Shown: positions 17,414-26,149, counted from the stretch's first letter. The stretch is 64,000 bases of DNA from DASWOJ01 sp964242415 (GCA_964242415.1 CAXTAT010000001.1:124001-188000), one strand, 5' to 3'. The notes: generated by a model not told the origin, from the letters alone. A program made the numbers and translations.

Positions 17414-18172
17414 ATGTCTGTTGGGATGGCGAAGCTGCGGGGCCGGGCCGTGATCCGCACCGAGGGGCTGTGCAAGGGCTTCGGCGCAACGCGGGCGCTG
17501 GACGGAATCACCCTGGACGTGGCGGCAGGCAGCTTCGTGGCGCTGCTGGGGCCTTCAGGTTCGGGCAAGACCACCCTGCTGCGCGTGGTGGCCGGGCTGG
17601 AGCAGCCGGACGCCGGCAACCTGTGGATCGACGGCCGCCCGGCGCTGGACCTGCCGCCGGGGCGGCGCGGGGTCGGGATGGTGTTCCAGGGCTATGCGCT
17701 GTTCGGGCACATGACGGTGGCGGACAACATCGGCTTTGGCCTGCGGGTACGCGGGCAGGGCCGACAGGCGATCCGCGCCGCGGTGGAGCGGCTGCTGGCG
17801 ATGGTGCACCTGGAAGGGCTGGGCGACCGCCTGCCGGCGCAGCTCTCCGGCGGGCAGCGGCAGCGCGTCGCCCTGGCGCGCTCCCTGGCGGTGCAGCCGC
17901 GCATCCTGCTGCTGGACGAGCCGTTCGGGGCGCTGGACCGCCAGGTGCGGGAGGAGCTGCGGACCGGGCTGCGCCGCCTGCAGACCGAGCTTGGCATCAC
18001 CGCGCTGTTCGTCACGCACGACCAGGAGGAGGCGCTGGCGCTGGCCGACCGGGTGGTGATCCTGAACCGCGGCCAGGTGGTGGCGGACCTGACGGCGGGC
18101 GACCTGGTGGACGGCGCGGTGCGGGGGTTTGCGGCGCGGTTCCTCTCGCTGGGGGACGCGGAGGGGGCATAG
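17414..18172 (+). CDS. Orphan ABC transporter ATP-binding protein, sulfate/molybdate (CysA)-like
   Basis: The 252-aa ATPase has Walker A GPSGSGKTT, Q-loop FQGYALFGHMTVADNI, signature LSGGQRQRVALARSLA, Walker B ILLLDEPFGALD and an H-loop in FVTHDQEEAL. The YALF-HMTV-DNI stretch resembles CysA and related anion-import ATPases. It lacks the C-terminal TOBE regulatory domain those proteins usually have and ends about 100 residues short of a typical CysA. No permease or receptor gene is nearby, so its transporter partner must be elsewhere. The ATG at 17414 has no clear ribosome-binding site; the Met at codon 5 is an alternative. Confidence 0.82.
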   Translation: MSVGMAKLRGRAVIRTEGLCKGFGATRALDGITLDVAAGSFVALLGPSGSGKTTLLRVVAGLEQPDAGNLWIDGRPALDLPPGRRGVGMVFQGYALFGHMTVADNIGFGLRVRGQGRQAIRAAVERLLAMVHLEGLGDRLPAQLSGGQRQRVALARSLAVQPRILLLDEPFGALDRQVREELRTGLRRLQTELGITALFVTHDQEEALALADRVVILNRGQVVADLTAGDLVDGAVRGFAARFLSLGDAEGA

Positions 18173-18289
18173 TCCCGGCCCCCGGGTGCGCAGCCCAACG
18201 GCCATTGCGGCGAAACCAACCGTGCGGCGGGCATCGAGGTCTGGCTGCCGTACCTCGATCCCTGCGATGTCGGCCTCCAATCAGCCGCC

Positions 18290-18391
18290 GTCATTGCGAG
18301 CCGGCTTCGGCGCAGCAATCCAGCGGTGCACGGACCGGGGTTCCGGTCTTGCACTCCTGATTGCCGCGTCGCAATCGCTACTCGCAACGAC
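18290..18391. repeat. Family A palindromic repeat, copy at 18.3 kb
   Basis: GTCATTGCGAGCCGGCTTCG at the left end and CTGATTGCCGCGTCGCAATC in the right arm match the family. It occupies part of the 659-bp gap between the orphan ATPase and the Crp/Fnr gene. Confidence 0.8.
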
Positions 18392-18457
18392 AGAGGGGGC
18401 AACGACAGAGGAGGCAATGACAGATTGGGCAATGGCAGACGGGGCAATAACGAACGA
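18383..18457. repeat. Five 15-bp tandem repeats at the edge of a family A repeat
   Basis: Five successive 15-base units read CGCAACGACAGAGGG, GGCAACGACAGAGGA, GGCAATGACAGATTG, GGCAATGGCAGACGG and GGCAATAACGAACGA. The unit resembles the GCAATGAC terminus of the palindromic repeat, suggesting local amplification of its end. Confidence 0.8.
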
Positions 18458-18831
18458 GGAACCAGACAGACCGGTCAGTGCAGGCAGCCAGTGATATCAG
18501 ACGCAAGTCACCCAAGACCGCTGCCGGTCATGCTGGGGCGCCCTTCAACATCGCAGACGGCCCAACTGAGGTCGTTGCCATGTCGAAAAATCGTGAGTTG
18601 ATCTTGGGGCAACATGAAAGAAACCTGGTTTGGCCCTTATAAAGCCAGTAGACGAGCATCACACTGTACGGCGTAAGGCAGATTTGGGCTGCATCAGCTA
18701 AGAAACATTCCCGTCAGGCCTTCTTAGCCTACGCAATTCGACTAAGGTTTTACGACTCCGGACGTGCCATCTCCGCGGCAGGACCCCTGGTCCGTGTGGT
18801 GGCGCACCCGTTTTTACACTGGAAACGGCAC
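18458..18831 (+). promoter_or_regulatory. AT-richer upstream region of the Crp/Fnr gene with inverted repeat
   Basis: No convincing gene is present. An 8-bp inverted repeat GCTAAGAA (18697-18704) and TTCTTAGC (18721-18728) lies about 105 bp before the regulator gene and could be an operator or a short hairpin. An AT-richer stretch around 18600-18650 (CCCTTATAAAGCC) is a plausible promoter area. No match to the FNR consensus with correct spacing was found. Confidence 0.35.
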
Positions 18832-19605
18832 ATGCTGCCCTTGGCCCCGACAATCTTCCGCAACACCATCCTGGCAGCGCTGCCAGTGGCGGAGCTGGCG
18901 CTGCTGCGGCCCCACCTGATCCGCACCTCGCTGGTGAACGGGCAACCGATCCATGAGGCTGGCGAGCGCGTCGATCAGGTGTACTTCTTCGAGCACGGCT
19001 TCGCCTCCATGGTCGCCGTCGCCGATGACGGAGGCGGCTCGGTGGAGGTCGGACTAGTCGGCTTCGACAGCATGGTTGGCCTGGGAGTCCTGCTCAACCC
19101 CTCCGCCATCGCCTTCAACCGCACCATGGTGCAGATGCCCGGCGTCGCCTACCGCATGTCCACCACCGCGCTGCTGGCCGCCGTGGAGCAGGCGCCCAGC
19201 CTGCGGGCCACCCTGCTGCGCGCTCTGGAGGTGCTGATGGCGCAGGTCGCGCAGACCGCCGCGTGCAACAGCCGCCACGCCCTGCCGCAGCGCTGCGCCC
19301 GCTGGCTGCTGCTGGCGCACGACCGGGTGGAGGGCGACGAGCTGCGGCTGACGCAGGAGTTCCTGTCGCTGATGCTCGCCGTCCGCCGCTCCGGCGTGAC
19401 GGTCGCGTTGCAGACCCTGCAGTCGGAGGGCTTCATCCGCTCCGGACGCGGGCGCATCGTGGTGTGCGACCGGGCAGGGCTGGAGGGGGCAGCATGCGAG
19501 TGCTACGAGCGCGTCAAGACGTTCGCGGCCGCAGTGAGCTTCAACGCCCTCGCCCTGGACGGCCATACCTCGAAGAACGGCGTGCTCGCGAGCGCTGCGA
19601 CCTGA
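18832..19605 (+). CDS. Crp/Fnr-family transcriptional regulator
   Basis: The 257-aa protein has an N-terminal cyclic-nucleotide-binding-like beta barrel (~20-140, with HEAGERVDQVYFFEHGFAS) and a long dimerisation helix. The C-terminal winged helix-turn-helix at ~170-230 reads LTQEFLSLMLAVRRSGVTVA then LQSEGFIRSGRGRIVV. It lacks the N-terminal Cys cluster of oxygen-sensing FNR and the Arg-Ser pair used by CRP for cAMP, so its signal is unknown. Similar proteins are often expanded in Rhizobiales and Acetobacteraceae. Start at 18832 is chosen because the fold begins at LAPTIFRN; an upstream ATG at 18796 would add 12 residues. Confidence 0.85.
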   Translation: MLPLAPTIFRNTILAALPVAELALLRPHLIRTSLVNGQPIHEAGERVDQVYFFEHGFASMVAVADDGGGSVEVGLVGFDSMVGLGVLLNPSAIAFNRTMVQMPGVAYRMSTTALLAAVEQAPSLRATLLRALEVLMAQVAQTAACNSRHALPQRCARWLLLAHDRVEGDELRLTQEFLSLMLAVRRSGVTVALQTLQSEGFIRSGRGRIVVCDRAGLEGAACECYERVKTFAAAVSFNALALDGHTSKNGVLASAAT

Positions 19606-19782
19606 CGCCAGGGGCAGCGCGGCCAGGCAGCGCGGCCAGGCATCGCCGACGCGTGCCGCCTCTCCGCAGCGTGAGCGGCCGCGGCACGAAATCGCCGGCG
19701 TTGCAGGACACCATGCCGCGACCGCGGCGTTGCTGGGCTGACGCCATCCAAACCCGGCCCGGCGCAACGCCAGGAGACGCAG

Positions 19783-20400
19783 ATGTCTGACATGACCAAC
19801 CCCGGTCCGATGCCGGGCTCAATGACTCCCGTCCCATCCCGAATGGACGGCATGAGCGCCGTGCTGGCCCGCAACTGGTGGGCGGTGGCAGCGCGCGGGG
19901 TGTTCGCCATCCTGTTCGGCCTGGCGGCCTTCCTGCTGCCCATCGCGACCCTGGGCGCCCTGGTGCTGCTGTTCGCCATCTACATGCTGGTGGACGGGGT
20001 GTTCGCCATCGTCGCCGGGGTGCGCGCGGCGGCGCACCATGAGCGGTGGGGGCTGCTGATCCTGGAGGGCGTGGTGAACCTGGGCGCCGGCGTGGCGGCG
20101 CTGCTGCTGCCGGGGTTGACCGTCCTGCTGCTGGTGACGGTGCTGGGCATCTGGGCGGTGCTGTCGGGCATCACGATGCTGGTCTCGGCGTTCCGGCTGC
20201 ACTCGGGGCATGGGCGGGGGCTGCTGCTGCTGTCCGGGCTGGTGTCGCTGGTGTGGGGGGCGCTGCTGTGGTTCTCGCCGATCGCCGGGGCGCTGGTGCT
20301 GACATGGTGGCTCGGCGGTTACGCGCTGGCCTTCGGCGTGCTGCTGCTGGTGCTCGGGTTCCGGCTGCGCGGGCGGCGGAGCGGGATGGCGCCCGCCTAG
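19783..20400 (+). CDS. HdeD-family (DUF308) membrane protein
   Basis: The 205-aa protein has a short Pro/Met-rich cytoplasmic N-terminus and then six hydrophobic helices arranged as three hairpins. NWWAVAARGVFAILFGLAAF begins the first, the usual HdeD opening. In E. coli, HdeD contributes to acid resistance at high cell density, but homologues in other bacteria are of unknown role. An AGGAG box eight bases before the ATG supports the start. The 177-bp gap upstream contains a short direct repeat (GGCAGCGCGGCCA twice) and no gene. It converges on the amidohydrolase gene, with stop codons overlapping by 4 bases. Confidence 0.85.
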   Translation: MSDMTNPGPMPGSMTPVPSRMDGMSAVLARNWWAVAARGVFAILFGLAAFLLPIATLGALVLLFAIYMLVDGVFAIVAGVRAAAHHERWGLLILEGVVNLGAGVAALLLPGLTVLLLVTVLGIWAVLSGITMLVSAFRLHSGHGRGLLLLSGLVSLVWGALLWFSPIAGALVLTWWLGGYALAFGVLLLVLGFRLRGRRSGMAPA

Positions 20401-21272
20401 CCCGGCGCAGGCGCGAAACCATACAGCGCTGCCGGGTTGCCCACCAGGACGGCCCGGCGCGCGGCGGGATCGGGCAGCCACCGGCCGAACAGGTCCAGCA
20501 GGTCCCCGACGTTCATCATTGCCGCCCAGTGCGCGACATGCGGCCAGTCCGACCCCCATAGGCAGCGGCCTGGCGCCGCCGCATACAGCGCCTTCGCCAG
20601 CGGGACCGTCTCGGACCACGGCGCGTCAGCCAGCCGGTAGGCGCCGCTCAGCTTCACCCAGGCGCCGTCACGCACCAGGGACAGCAGCGTGGCGAACCCC
20701 GGCTCCTGCACGCCTCCGGCTGCCGGGGAGTGGCCCATATGGTCCACGACGAACGGCACTGGCAGGGCGGCCAGGCGTGGGGCCAACCCCGGCAGGGTGC
20801 GGGCGTCGAGCAGGAACTGCAGGTGCCAGCCCATGTCGCGGCACAGGGCGCCATAACGCTCCAGGCTCTCGAAGCCGACGCCGCCGCCATACAGCACATT
20901 CAGCCGCAGCCCGACGACGCCGGCGTCCTTCAGGGCGATGCAGCCGCGCTCCGGCAGGTCGGGCGGGATGACGGCGATGCCGCGCAGGCGGGTTTGCTGG
21001 GCGCGCAGGGTCTCGGCCAGCAGGGTGTTGCCGGTGCCGTGCACGCTGACCTGGACCAGCACGCCATAGGTCATCCCGGTGGCGTCCAGCATGGCCAAGT
21101 AGGCCGTGGCCGGAGCGGCTGGCGGAGTGTAGCTGCGGCTGGGAACGAAGGGGTGTGCGGGCGGGACGCCAATGACGTGGGCGTGCGTGTCAACTGCGCC
21201 GGGCGGGACGGTGAAGGTGCGGGGGCCATGCGGCGCCGGGTCTGGGCCGGGGCAGGGCGGCGGGCTGGTCAT
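20397..21272 (-). CDS. Amidohydrolase-2 family metal-dependent hydrolase
   Basis: The 291-aa TIM-barrel hydrolase has the metal-binding HxH in VDTHAHVIG near residue 30, a mid-barrel His in PFVVDHMGHSP and the catalytic Asp in CLWGSDWPHVA. The overall pattern is that of the amidohydrolase-2 group that includes 2-pyrone-4,6-dicarboxylate lactonase and related decarboxylases. The physiological substrate is not predictable. The ATG at 21272 has a GAGGGGG box overlapping the end of yjbQ, so translation is coupled. It is the third gene of an operon with a Uma2 gene and yjbQ. Confidence 0.85.
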   Translation of the reverse strand: MTSPPPCPGPDPAPHGPRTFTVPPGAVDTHAHVIGVPPAHPFVPSRSYTPPAAPATAYLAMLDATGMTYGVLVQVSVHGTGNTLLAETLRAQQTRLRGIAVIPPDLPERGCIALKDAGVVGLRLNVLYGGGVGFESLERYGALCRDMGWHLQFLLDARTLPGLAPRLAALPVPFVVDHMGHSPAAGGVQEPGFATLLSLVRDGAWVKLSGAYRLADAPWSETVPLAKALYAAAPGRCLWGSDWPHVAHWAAMMNVGDLLDLFGRWLPDPAARRAVLVGNPAALYGFAPAPG

Positions 21273-21279
21273 CGCCCCC

Positions 21280-21702
21280 TCAAGCCTCGCCGAACAGGTG
21301 CAGGACCAGCTCCCGCTTGTGCAGGCCGGAGCGGTGCTCGAACACATACAGGTCCTGGAACTCGCCGAACACCGGGCGGCCCTCCTCGACTGGCACCACG
21401 ACCTGCACCTGGGTCAGGGCGGCGCGAAGATGCGCGGGCATGTTGCCGGGGTTGTCCTCGTCGTGCCGGTACAGGCCCTTGCCCTCCGGGGCCAGGCGGA
21501 TGAAGAACGCCTCCAGGTCGGCCCGGACCCCGGCGTCGGCATTGGCCTGCACCAGCAGCGAGGCCGAGGTGTGCCGGCACCAGACCGTCAGCAGCCCGGT
21601 GGCGATGCCCTGGGCGGCCACCCAATCGCCGATAGGCTTCGTTGCGGTGAACAGCCCCCGGCCGAAGGTGTGGACCACGATGTGGTGGATGGCCTGCTTC
21701 AC
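21280..21702 (-). CDS. YjbQ family (UPF0047) protein
   Basis: The 140-aa protein is a typical short UPF0047/YjbQ member. TGLLTVWCRHTSASLLVQ carries the conserved HTSA signature, followed by DNPGNMPAHLRAAL with the second conserved His and FGEFQDLYVFEHR. Family proteins form trimers with a metal-like site of three conserved His; E. coli YjbQ can show weak thiamine-phosphate synthase activity, but the true role is unclear. The GTG start overlaps the TGA of the upstream Uma2 gene (GTGA). Confidence 0.9.
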   Translation of the reverse strand: MKQAIHHIVVHTFGRGLFTATKPIGDWVAAQGIATGLLTVWCRHTSASLLVQANADAGVRADLEAFFIRLAPEGKGLYRHDEDNPGNMPAHLRAALTQVQVVVPVEEGRPVFGEFQDLYVFEHRSGLHKRELVLHLFGEA

Positions 21703-22298
21703 GGGCGGCCCGGCCCCAGCGCCATATCGGTTGTGGAGTAGAAGTCCGGCACCTCGAACCAGCCCTCGATGGAGGCAAGGCGCAAGCGGCCCGTGACTTG
21801 CTCAGGCACCGCCGGCCAGTTGCCATCCGGCAGGCGCCCCAGCAGCTCGGCGCCGATCTCCAATGAGCGCACGATCAGGATGTCCTGCACGGAGGGAATG
21901 GTCGTGTAGGCCCAGATGGCCTCCCAGGTTTCCTGCTCGTTGCTGGGCGAAAGGATCTCCACGACCAGCACCGGCTCGGCCAGCAGGCGTTCGCGCCGGG
22001 AGCCGGGCCTGCACGCGACGGCCAGGTCCGGCACTCGGACATTCGACTCCGCATGTATTCGTGGCGACACGCCTGGAGCAGTGATCACCCGGCACGGCAG
22101 CTTGCGCCTCAGCAGGTGGTTGCCGAGCAGCCGGCCGATCTCATTCTGGATCGAACCGTGCGTTTCCGACGCCGGGGCCATCGCCACCGGCTCCCCGTTG
22201 ATCAGTTGCCACACCTGGCCATTCGGGTCCGCGGGCCAATCCAGGAACTCGTCCACCGTCATGCCGGACATCAGCGGCGTTTTGGGCAATGCGACCAT
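21699..22298 (-). CDS. Uma2-family (DUF820) putative nuclease, second copy
   Basis: The 199-aa protein has MTVDEFLDWPADPNGQVWQL, EPVAMAPASETHGSIQNEIG, VRVPDLAVAC and VLVVEILSPSNEQETWEAIW. This gives the PD and E-x-L catalytic-type residues of the Uma2 fold more canonically than the copy at 11853. A GGAGGGG box eight bases upstream fixes the ATG at 22298; the frame continues upstream only through a palindromic repeat. It is the first gene of the yjbQ operon, an unusual position for this generally stand-alone family. Confidence 0.82.
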   Translation of the reverse strand: MVALPKTPLMSGMTVDEFLDWPADPNGQVWQLINGEPVAMAPASETHGSIQNEIGRLLGNHLLRRKLPCRVITAPGVSPRIHAESNVRVPDLAVACRPGSRRERLLAEPVLVVEILSPSNEQETWEAIWAYTTIPSVQDILIVRSLEIGAELLGRLPDGNWPAVPEQVTGRLRLASIEGWFEVPDFYSTTDMALGPGRP

Positions 22299-22418
22299 CG
22301 TTTGATCCCCTCCGCCTGGCAGTTTAACACAAGCGGGCGCCGCAGCAGCCGGACCTTCGCACCGGGGCGATACCTGCACCCTACCAGCCCTCCTGAGCCT
22401 GACCGATGACGGCATGCC

Positions 22419-22511
22419 GTCATTGCAAGCCGCGCGTGCGGCGTGGCAATCCAGGCGGCAAGCGCGGTCCTTGCCCGCTGGATTGCCGTGTCGAAGCCGC
22501 CTCGCTATGAC
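22419..22511. repeat. Family A palindromic repeat, copy at 22.4 kb
   Basis: GTCATTGCAAGCCGCGCGTG and GGCAATCCAG on the left, CTGGATTGCCGTGTCGAAGC on the right. It lies in the 474-bp region between the Uma2 and PEP carboxylase genes. Confidence 0.8.
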
Positions 22512-22589
22512 GGCACGATTCGGCATAGCGCCGGTCAGGGTCAAAGGCGGTTGGTCCAAGCCTCCGCATTCACGCCAGGGAACGCCTGC

Positions 22590-22788
22590 ATGGCGCTAAA
22601 GGCGCGCCTGCTGCGCCTGGTGCAGGAGCGGCTGCCGCAGGTCACCCTGATGGACCACCTACAACGCACAGTCGAACGCGCCGATGCTGTCCATCAACGC
22701 GGCCGGGCCTCATCCGGCACAAGCAGGTCGGCACCTACCAGATCGGCCCGGACGCCCTGGCGGCGCGGCTGGCTACCCGAACGCCCCC
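22590..22788 (+). pseudogene. Frameshifted coding remnant of unknown family
   Basis: From the ATG at 22590 a protein-like stretch reads MALKARLLRLVQERLPQVTL. About 100 bases on, a different frame carries GLIRHKQVGTYQIGPDALAA, also protein-like, before running into the 3' end of the PEP carboxylase gene on the other strand. The two parts look like pieces of one decayed gene joined across a frameshift or deletion. I do not recognise the family; transposase debris is possible but not shown. Confidence 0.3.
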
Positions 22789-25544
22789 ACCGAGTGCGTG
22801 ATCGCGCCGCCGATCTCCCGCAGCATGTCGAACAGCCGGCGCATCGGCTCGAACACCGTGTTGTGCTCGGTGGCGTAGGACCCGCTGCGCGGACCCGCGG
22901 CCTCGGCATAGTCCAGGTCCGCACCCGGCGTCGGCCCGGCGGGGAAAATCTCGGTCAGCAGCGCCAGCGCCGCCGGCACGTCCAGCCGGATCAGCCGGTC
23001 CATCATGCCCTGCGGCGTAACGCCATGCCGGGGCGAGAAGTCCGGGACCGCCGTCGCCAGCAGCCAGATGCGCTGGATCAGCGCCAGGCGCAGCGCGTGC
23101 AGCAGCACCTCCGTATCCGCCATGCGCGGCGCGTCGGCCCACACCGCCTGCAGCGACAGGTGGTCCGCCTGCACCCGGTGGAACATCGCCGCCACGTCCG
23201 ACCACAGGCCCAGGCGCTGCAGCGCGCGGGCGATGGTCACCAGCCCCTCCCGCCGGCCCGGCACGACGGCATGGGCGGCGCGGTCCAGCCAGGTGCCGGG
23301 GTCCAGCATCGCAACCGTCGCCCGCAGCACGTCCAGGTCCGAGTGCAGCAGGCCATGCGCGGCCAGCTCCATCGCGGCGCTGAACCGCGGGCTGTTGCGG
23401 CGCAGCTCGGCAAACGGCTCCGGGTGGCGCAGCACCGCCGCGCCCAGGCCGTGCAGCGTGTTGGCGCACCAGCCGACCTGCTGCAGGATGGCGTTGTTCG
23501 GGATGGCGCGCAGCTCGCGCGGGTGGCGGATGACCGGGGGGCCGCCGGTGTCGGTCTGCCGGGCGCTGGGACGCGATCCCGTGGCGTCCAGCAGCGCCGG
23601 GCCGAAGGTGCCCAGCAGGGCGGCATAGCCGGGGTCCTCCACCAGGCCGCGCATCGCCTGGCCGATGGTGGCGAAGAAGTCCACGGCGAAGTCCGGGTCT
23701 TCGTAGATCGGGTCGGCGACTTGCGGCACGTCCTCGAAGGCGTGCTCGGCGATGCGGGCGATGGTGGCGAGCGCCAGGGCCGGGGTGCCGAAGTGCAGGT
23801 AGCCGTCGCCACCCTGGAAGGCGCTTTCCTCCCGCACGACGACGCCGGCGCGGGCCATCGCCTGGCGGCTGGCGGTGGGAGACAGGTAGCTCAGGCGATG
23901 CCGCATGCTGACCGGGTGGCCGCCGCGGCCGATGCCCTCGCCATGGGTGTCGAACAGCACGACCTCAATGCCGTCCATGCCGTACCGGGCTAGGGCGTCG
24001 GCCACCTTCAGGCGCAGGCGCTCGATGAGGTAGGAGGCGTCCAACTGCCCGACGTAGCGCCCGCTGTCGGAGTAGCCGAACTGCAAGCACAGCCGGCCGG
24101 TCTGCCGCAGGTAATCGCGCCAGTGCGGGGAGCGCAGCGCCTCCTCCAGCACGCGGCCGCCGGCCTCCAGTGCCTCGGCGGTCTCGAACAGCGGGCTGAT
24201 CTCGATGTTGCGCTCGCAGCCGAACAGCCGGGCCAGCCAGAGGGCCGAGAGCAGGGTGTAGCCGCTCTCGGTCTCGGCGATCAGGAAGCGGATCGGGCTG
24301 GCGGTGTCGATGTGCTTGGCGATCTGCGCCACGGTCATCATCAGGCGGACCGCGGAGGCCTGCTCGGCCAGCAGGGCGCCGAAGTACACGGGGACGGGGC
24401 GAACCTCATCCAGGGCGATGTTGATGGCGGCCAGCAGCGCGCGGCGGCGCACCGGGTCGCCGGGCGGGTCGTTCAGGCCCAGGCGCTGGCGGACGGCGTT
24501 GTGCAACTGGGTGGCGTTCAGCCGGACCTGGGTGTGGGCGAGCGACATGCCGTGGCCGACCAGCCCGGCGCGGGCGACGCACAGCGCCATGCGGGCGTCG
24601 CCCTCGGCAGCGTTGATGGCCTGCTCGAACAGCGGCAGCAGGGGGGCCGGGGAGGGCAGGGCGGCGTCGCGTCCGCCGACCAGGGCCTCGGCGAAGGCGG
24701 CGATGGAGTCGGGGTCGGCGCTGGTGGGGGCCAGGGCGAGTTGCGCCTCCACGGCGGCCAGGGCCTCGGCGACGCGGGCGGTCAGGGGGCCGTCGGCCTC
24801 GACCTGGGCAGCCAGCCGGGCCAGTTGCAGGTGCTTCATGTTCAGGCGCAGGCGCAGGGTGTCCCACCAGCCGATGTCGGTACGGCCGTCGGTGTCGTAG
24901 CCGACCCAGCTTGCCAGCACGACGGGGCAGGGAACCAGGGCGGCCCAGCGGTCGAGCCAGATGTCGCGTGCGCCGGCCAGCAGCGCCTCTGACAGGGCGT
25001 CGAGCGCGTCGCGGCCGCGCTGCATGGCGGCGACGGCCTGGTCGAACTCCTGTCCCAGGGTAGGGGTGAGAGGGCGGTGGCTGGCGAAGGGGGGCAGGGG
25101 TTCGCCGCCCGCCGCCGCCGCCAACGCGCCGAGGACGGCGGGCGGGGAGGAGAAGGTGGGATGGGCGGTGAATACGGCGGCGAACCGGGTGCGCTCGCAG
25201 GCGGCGCGGAACTGGGCGAAGGGGACGGGGCTGTCCAGGGGGTCTGGTCGGGCCAGGTGCTGGGCCAGGGCGGCGAGCGCCAGGTGGTCGGTTTCGGCGG
25301 GGCCTTTTGCATACGCGCCAAGGCGGGTTGCGCGTTCGGCGAAGGCGCTGTCGCGCAGGATGCGGACCAGGCCGGCGACGCGGTCCAGGTCCAGCTCGCC
25401 GCGGTCTAACTGGCGGGAAATCGCCAAGGCCACGAGCAGGACCGGGTTGCCGAACGGGTCCTCGGTCGCGCGGGCGCGGGCCGCGGCGACTTGGTGGGTC
25501 AGCGTCTGGGCCAGGCCCTCGACGGTGGCGTGCTGCTGGTCCAT
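22773..25544 (-). CDS. ppc: Phosphoenolpyruvate carboxylase, divergent active-site loop
   Basis: The 923-aa protein has the length and layout of bacterial PEP carboxylase, which adds bicarbonate to PEP to give oxaloacetate for the TCA cycle. Conserved parts are FTAHPT near residue 130 (the carboxylation His), GYDTDGRTD, FGYSDSGRYVG and RAIPNNAILQQVGW. The usual FHGRGG-x-x-GRGG-x-P loop instead reads FDTHGEGIGRGGHP. The second half (GRGG, with the essential Arg) is intact, but the first His and Arg are replaced by Asp and His. The C-terminus also lacks the common QNTG ending. It could be a distinct subfamily with altered kinetics or a non-PEPC activity. The start at 25544 is favoured by an AAGAGG box; the ATG at 25583 is possible. 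Confidence 0.82.
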   Translation of the reverse strand: MDQQHATVEGLAQTLTHQVAAARARATEDPFGNPVLLVALAISRQLDRGELDLDRVAGLVRILRDSAFAERATRLGAYAKGPAETDHLALAALAQHLARPDPLDSPVPFAQFRAACERTRFAAVFTAHPTFSSPPAVLGALAAAAGGEPLPPFASHRPLTPTLGQEFDQAVAAMQRGRDALDALSEALLAGARDIWLDRWAALVPCPVVLASWVGYDTDGRTDIGWWDTLRLRLNMKHLQLARLAAQVEADGPLTARVAEALAAVEAQLALAPTSADPDSIAAFAEALVGGRDAALPSPAPLLPLFEQAINAAEGDARMALCVARAGLVGHGMSLAHTQVRLNATQLHNAVRQRLGLNDPPGDPVRRRALLAAINIALDEVRPVPVYFGALLAEQASAVRLMMTVAQIAKHIDTASPIRFLIAETESGYTLLSALWLARLFGCERNIEISPLFETAEALEAGGRVLEEALRSPHWRDYLRQTGRLCLQFGYSDSGRYVGQLDASYLIERLRLKVADALARYGMDGIEVVLFDTHGEGIGRGGHPVSMRHRLSYLSPTASRQAMARAGVVVREESAFQGGDGYLHFGTPALALATIARIAEHAFEDVPQVADPIYEDPDFAVDFFATIGQAMRGLVEDPGYAALLGTFGPALLDATGSRPSARQTDTGGPPVIRHPRELRAIPNNAILQQVGWCANTLHGLGAAVLRHPEPFAELRRNSPRFSAAMELAAHGLLHSDLDVLRATVAMLDPGTWLDRAAHAVVPGRREGLVTIARALQRLGLWSDVAAMFHRVQADHLSLQAVWADAPRMADTEVLLHALRLALIQRIWLLATAVPDFSPRHGVTPQGMMDRLIRLDVPAALALLTEIFPAGPTPGADLDYAEAAGPRSGSYATEHNTVFEPMRRLFDMLREIGGAITHSVGAFG

Positions 25545-25714
25545 GGCGCCTCTTGGTGCGATGCAGCATAGTTTGGGCAGCAAACGGTGGGGGATGCAAT
25601 GGGGGCGTTAGAGGCGACGTCATGAAACGGGCAGACCGCACGGTTAACGGTAGGCATGGGAACACGGAGCGGCCTGGCGCTGGCCAAGAGTCGTCGTTGA
25701 TGGCAAGCGGGCAT

Positions 25715-26149
25715 TCACACCGGAGGCGGCGCTACAGCACCGAACGCCAGACCAAGCGCCAGGACAAGGCAGAGCGGACTGTAAAGCCAGGTATCGAAGG
25801 CAGCAAAGCGCGTTGTTCTGACGCTTTTGAAAATTCCGACAAGTCTATGCCAGCTTACCGCCCTTGCGAAAAAGAGGATTGCCCAAATCCCGGTAAAAAC
25901 TCGAAGCGGGAATGCTAGGAGAGGCAGGACAATGATGTTGAAAACGGCGAGTGTGGACAGCATGACGATAAGGAGAATGAAACCCACCGCCATTGTTGCC
26001 AGTCTACCAGGCTCAGCAACCAGCGTTCCATCCGCCTCTGTCGGTAGGGAAACGCCTAAGCCTAGCGTGCCGCCCGCACCCCAGTAGATGTGAAAGGCAG
26101 CCGCCGCAAAGAGAATAGCCGCGCAGAGCAGCCCAACAAGAATTCCCAT
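25715..26149 (-). CDS. DUF3995 small membrane protein
   Basis: A 144-aa protein with four hydrophobic helices. FHIYWGAGGTLGLGVSLPT in the first third fits the DUF3995 pattern, in which an aromatic-rich YWxxGG motif follows helix one. Function is unknown. It lies 6 bp downstream of the DUF962 gene on the same strand. Both genes are visibly less GC-rich than their surroundings, which suggests a recent acquisition. No signal for regulation is visible. Confidence 0.7.
   Translation of the reverse strand: MGILVGLLCAAILFAAAAFHIYWGAGGTLGLGVSLPTEADGTLVAEPGRLATMAVGFILLIVMLSTLAVFNIIVLPLLAFPLRVFTGIWAILFFARAVSWHRLVGIFKSVRTTRFAAFDTWLYSPLCLVLALGLAFGAVAPPPV

Noticed and set aside
18326..18601. 91-aa frame with RGGND/RGGNN-like repeats
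   Set aside because: It is read through the family A repeat and its tandem 15-bp units; no ribosome-binding site or domain.
18590..18615. FNR box (TTGATCTTGGGGCAA)
   Set aside because: Only the left half matches; spacing and the right half do not fit TTGAT-N4-ATCAA.
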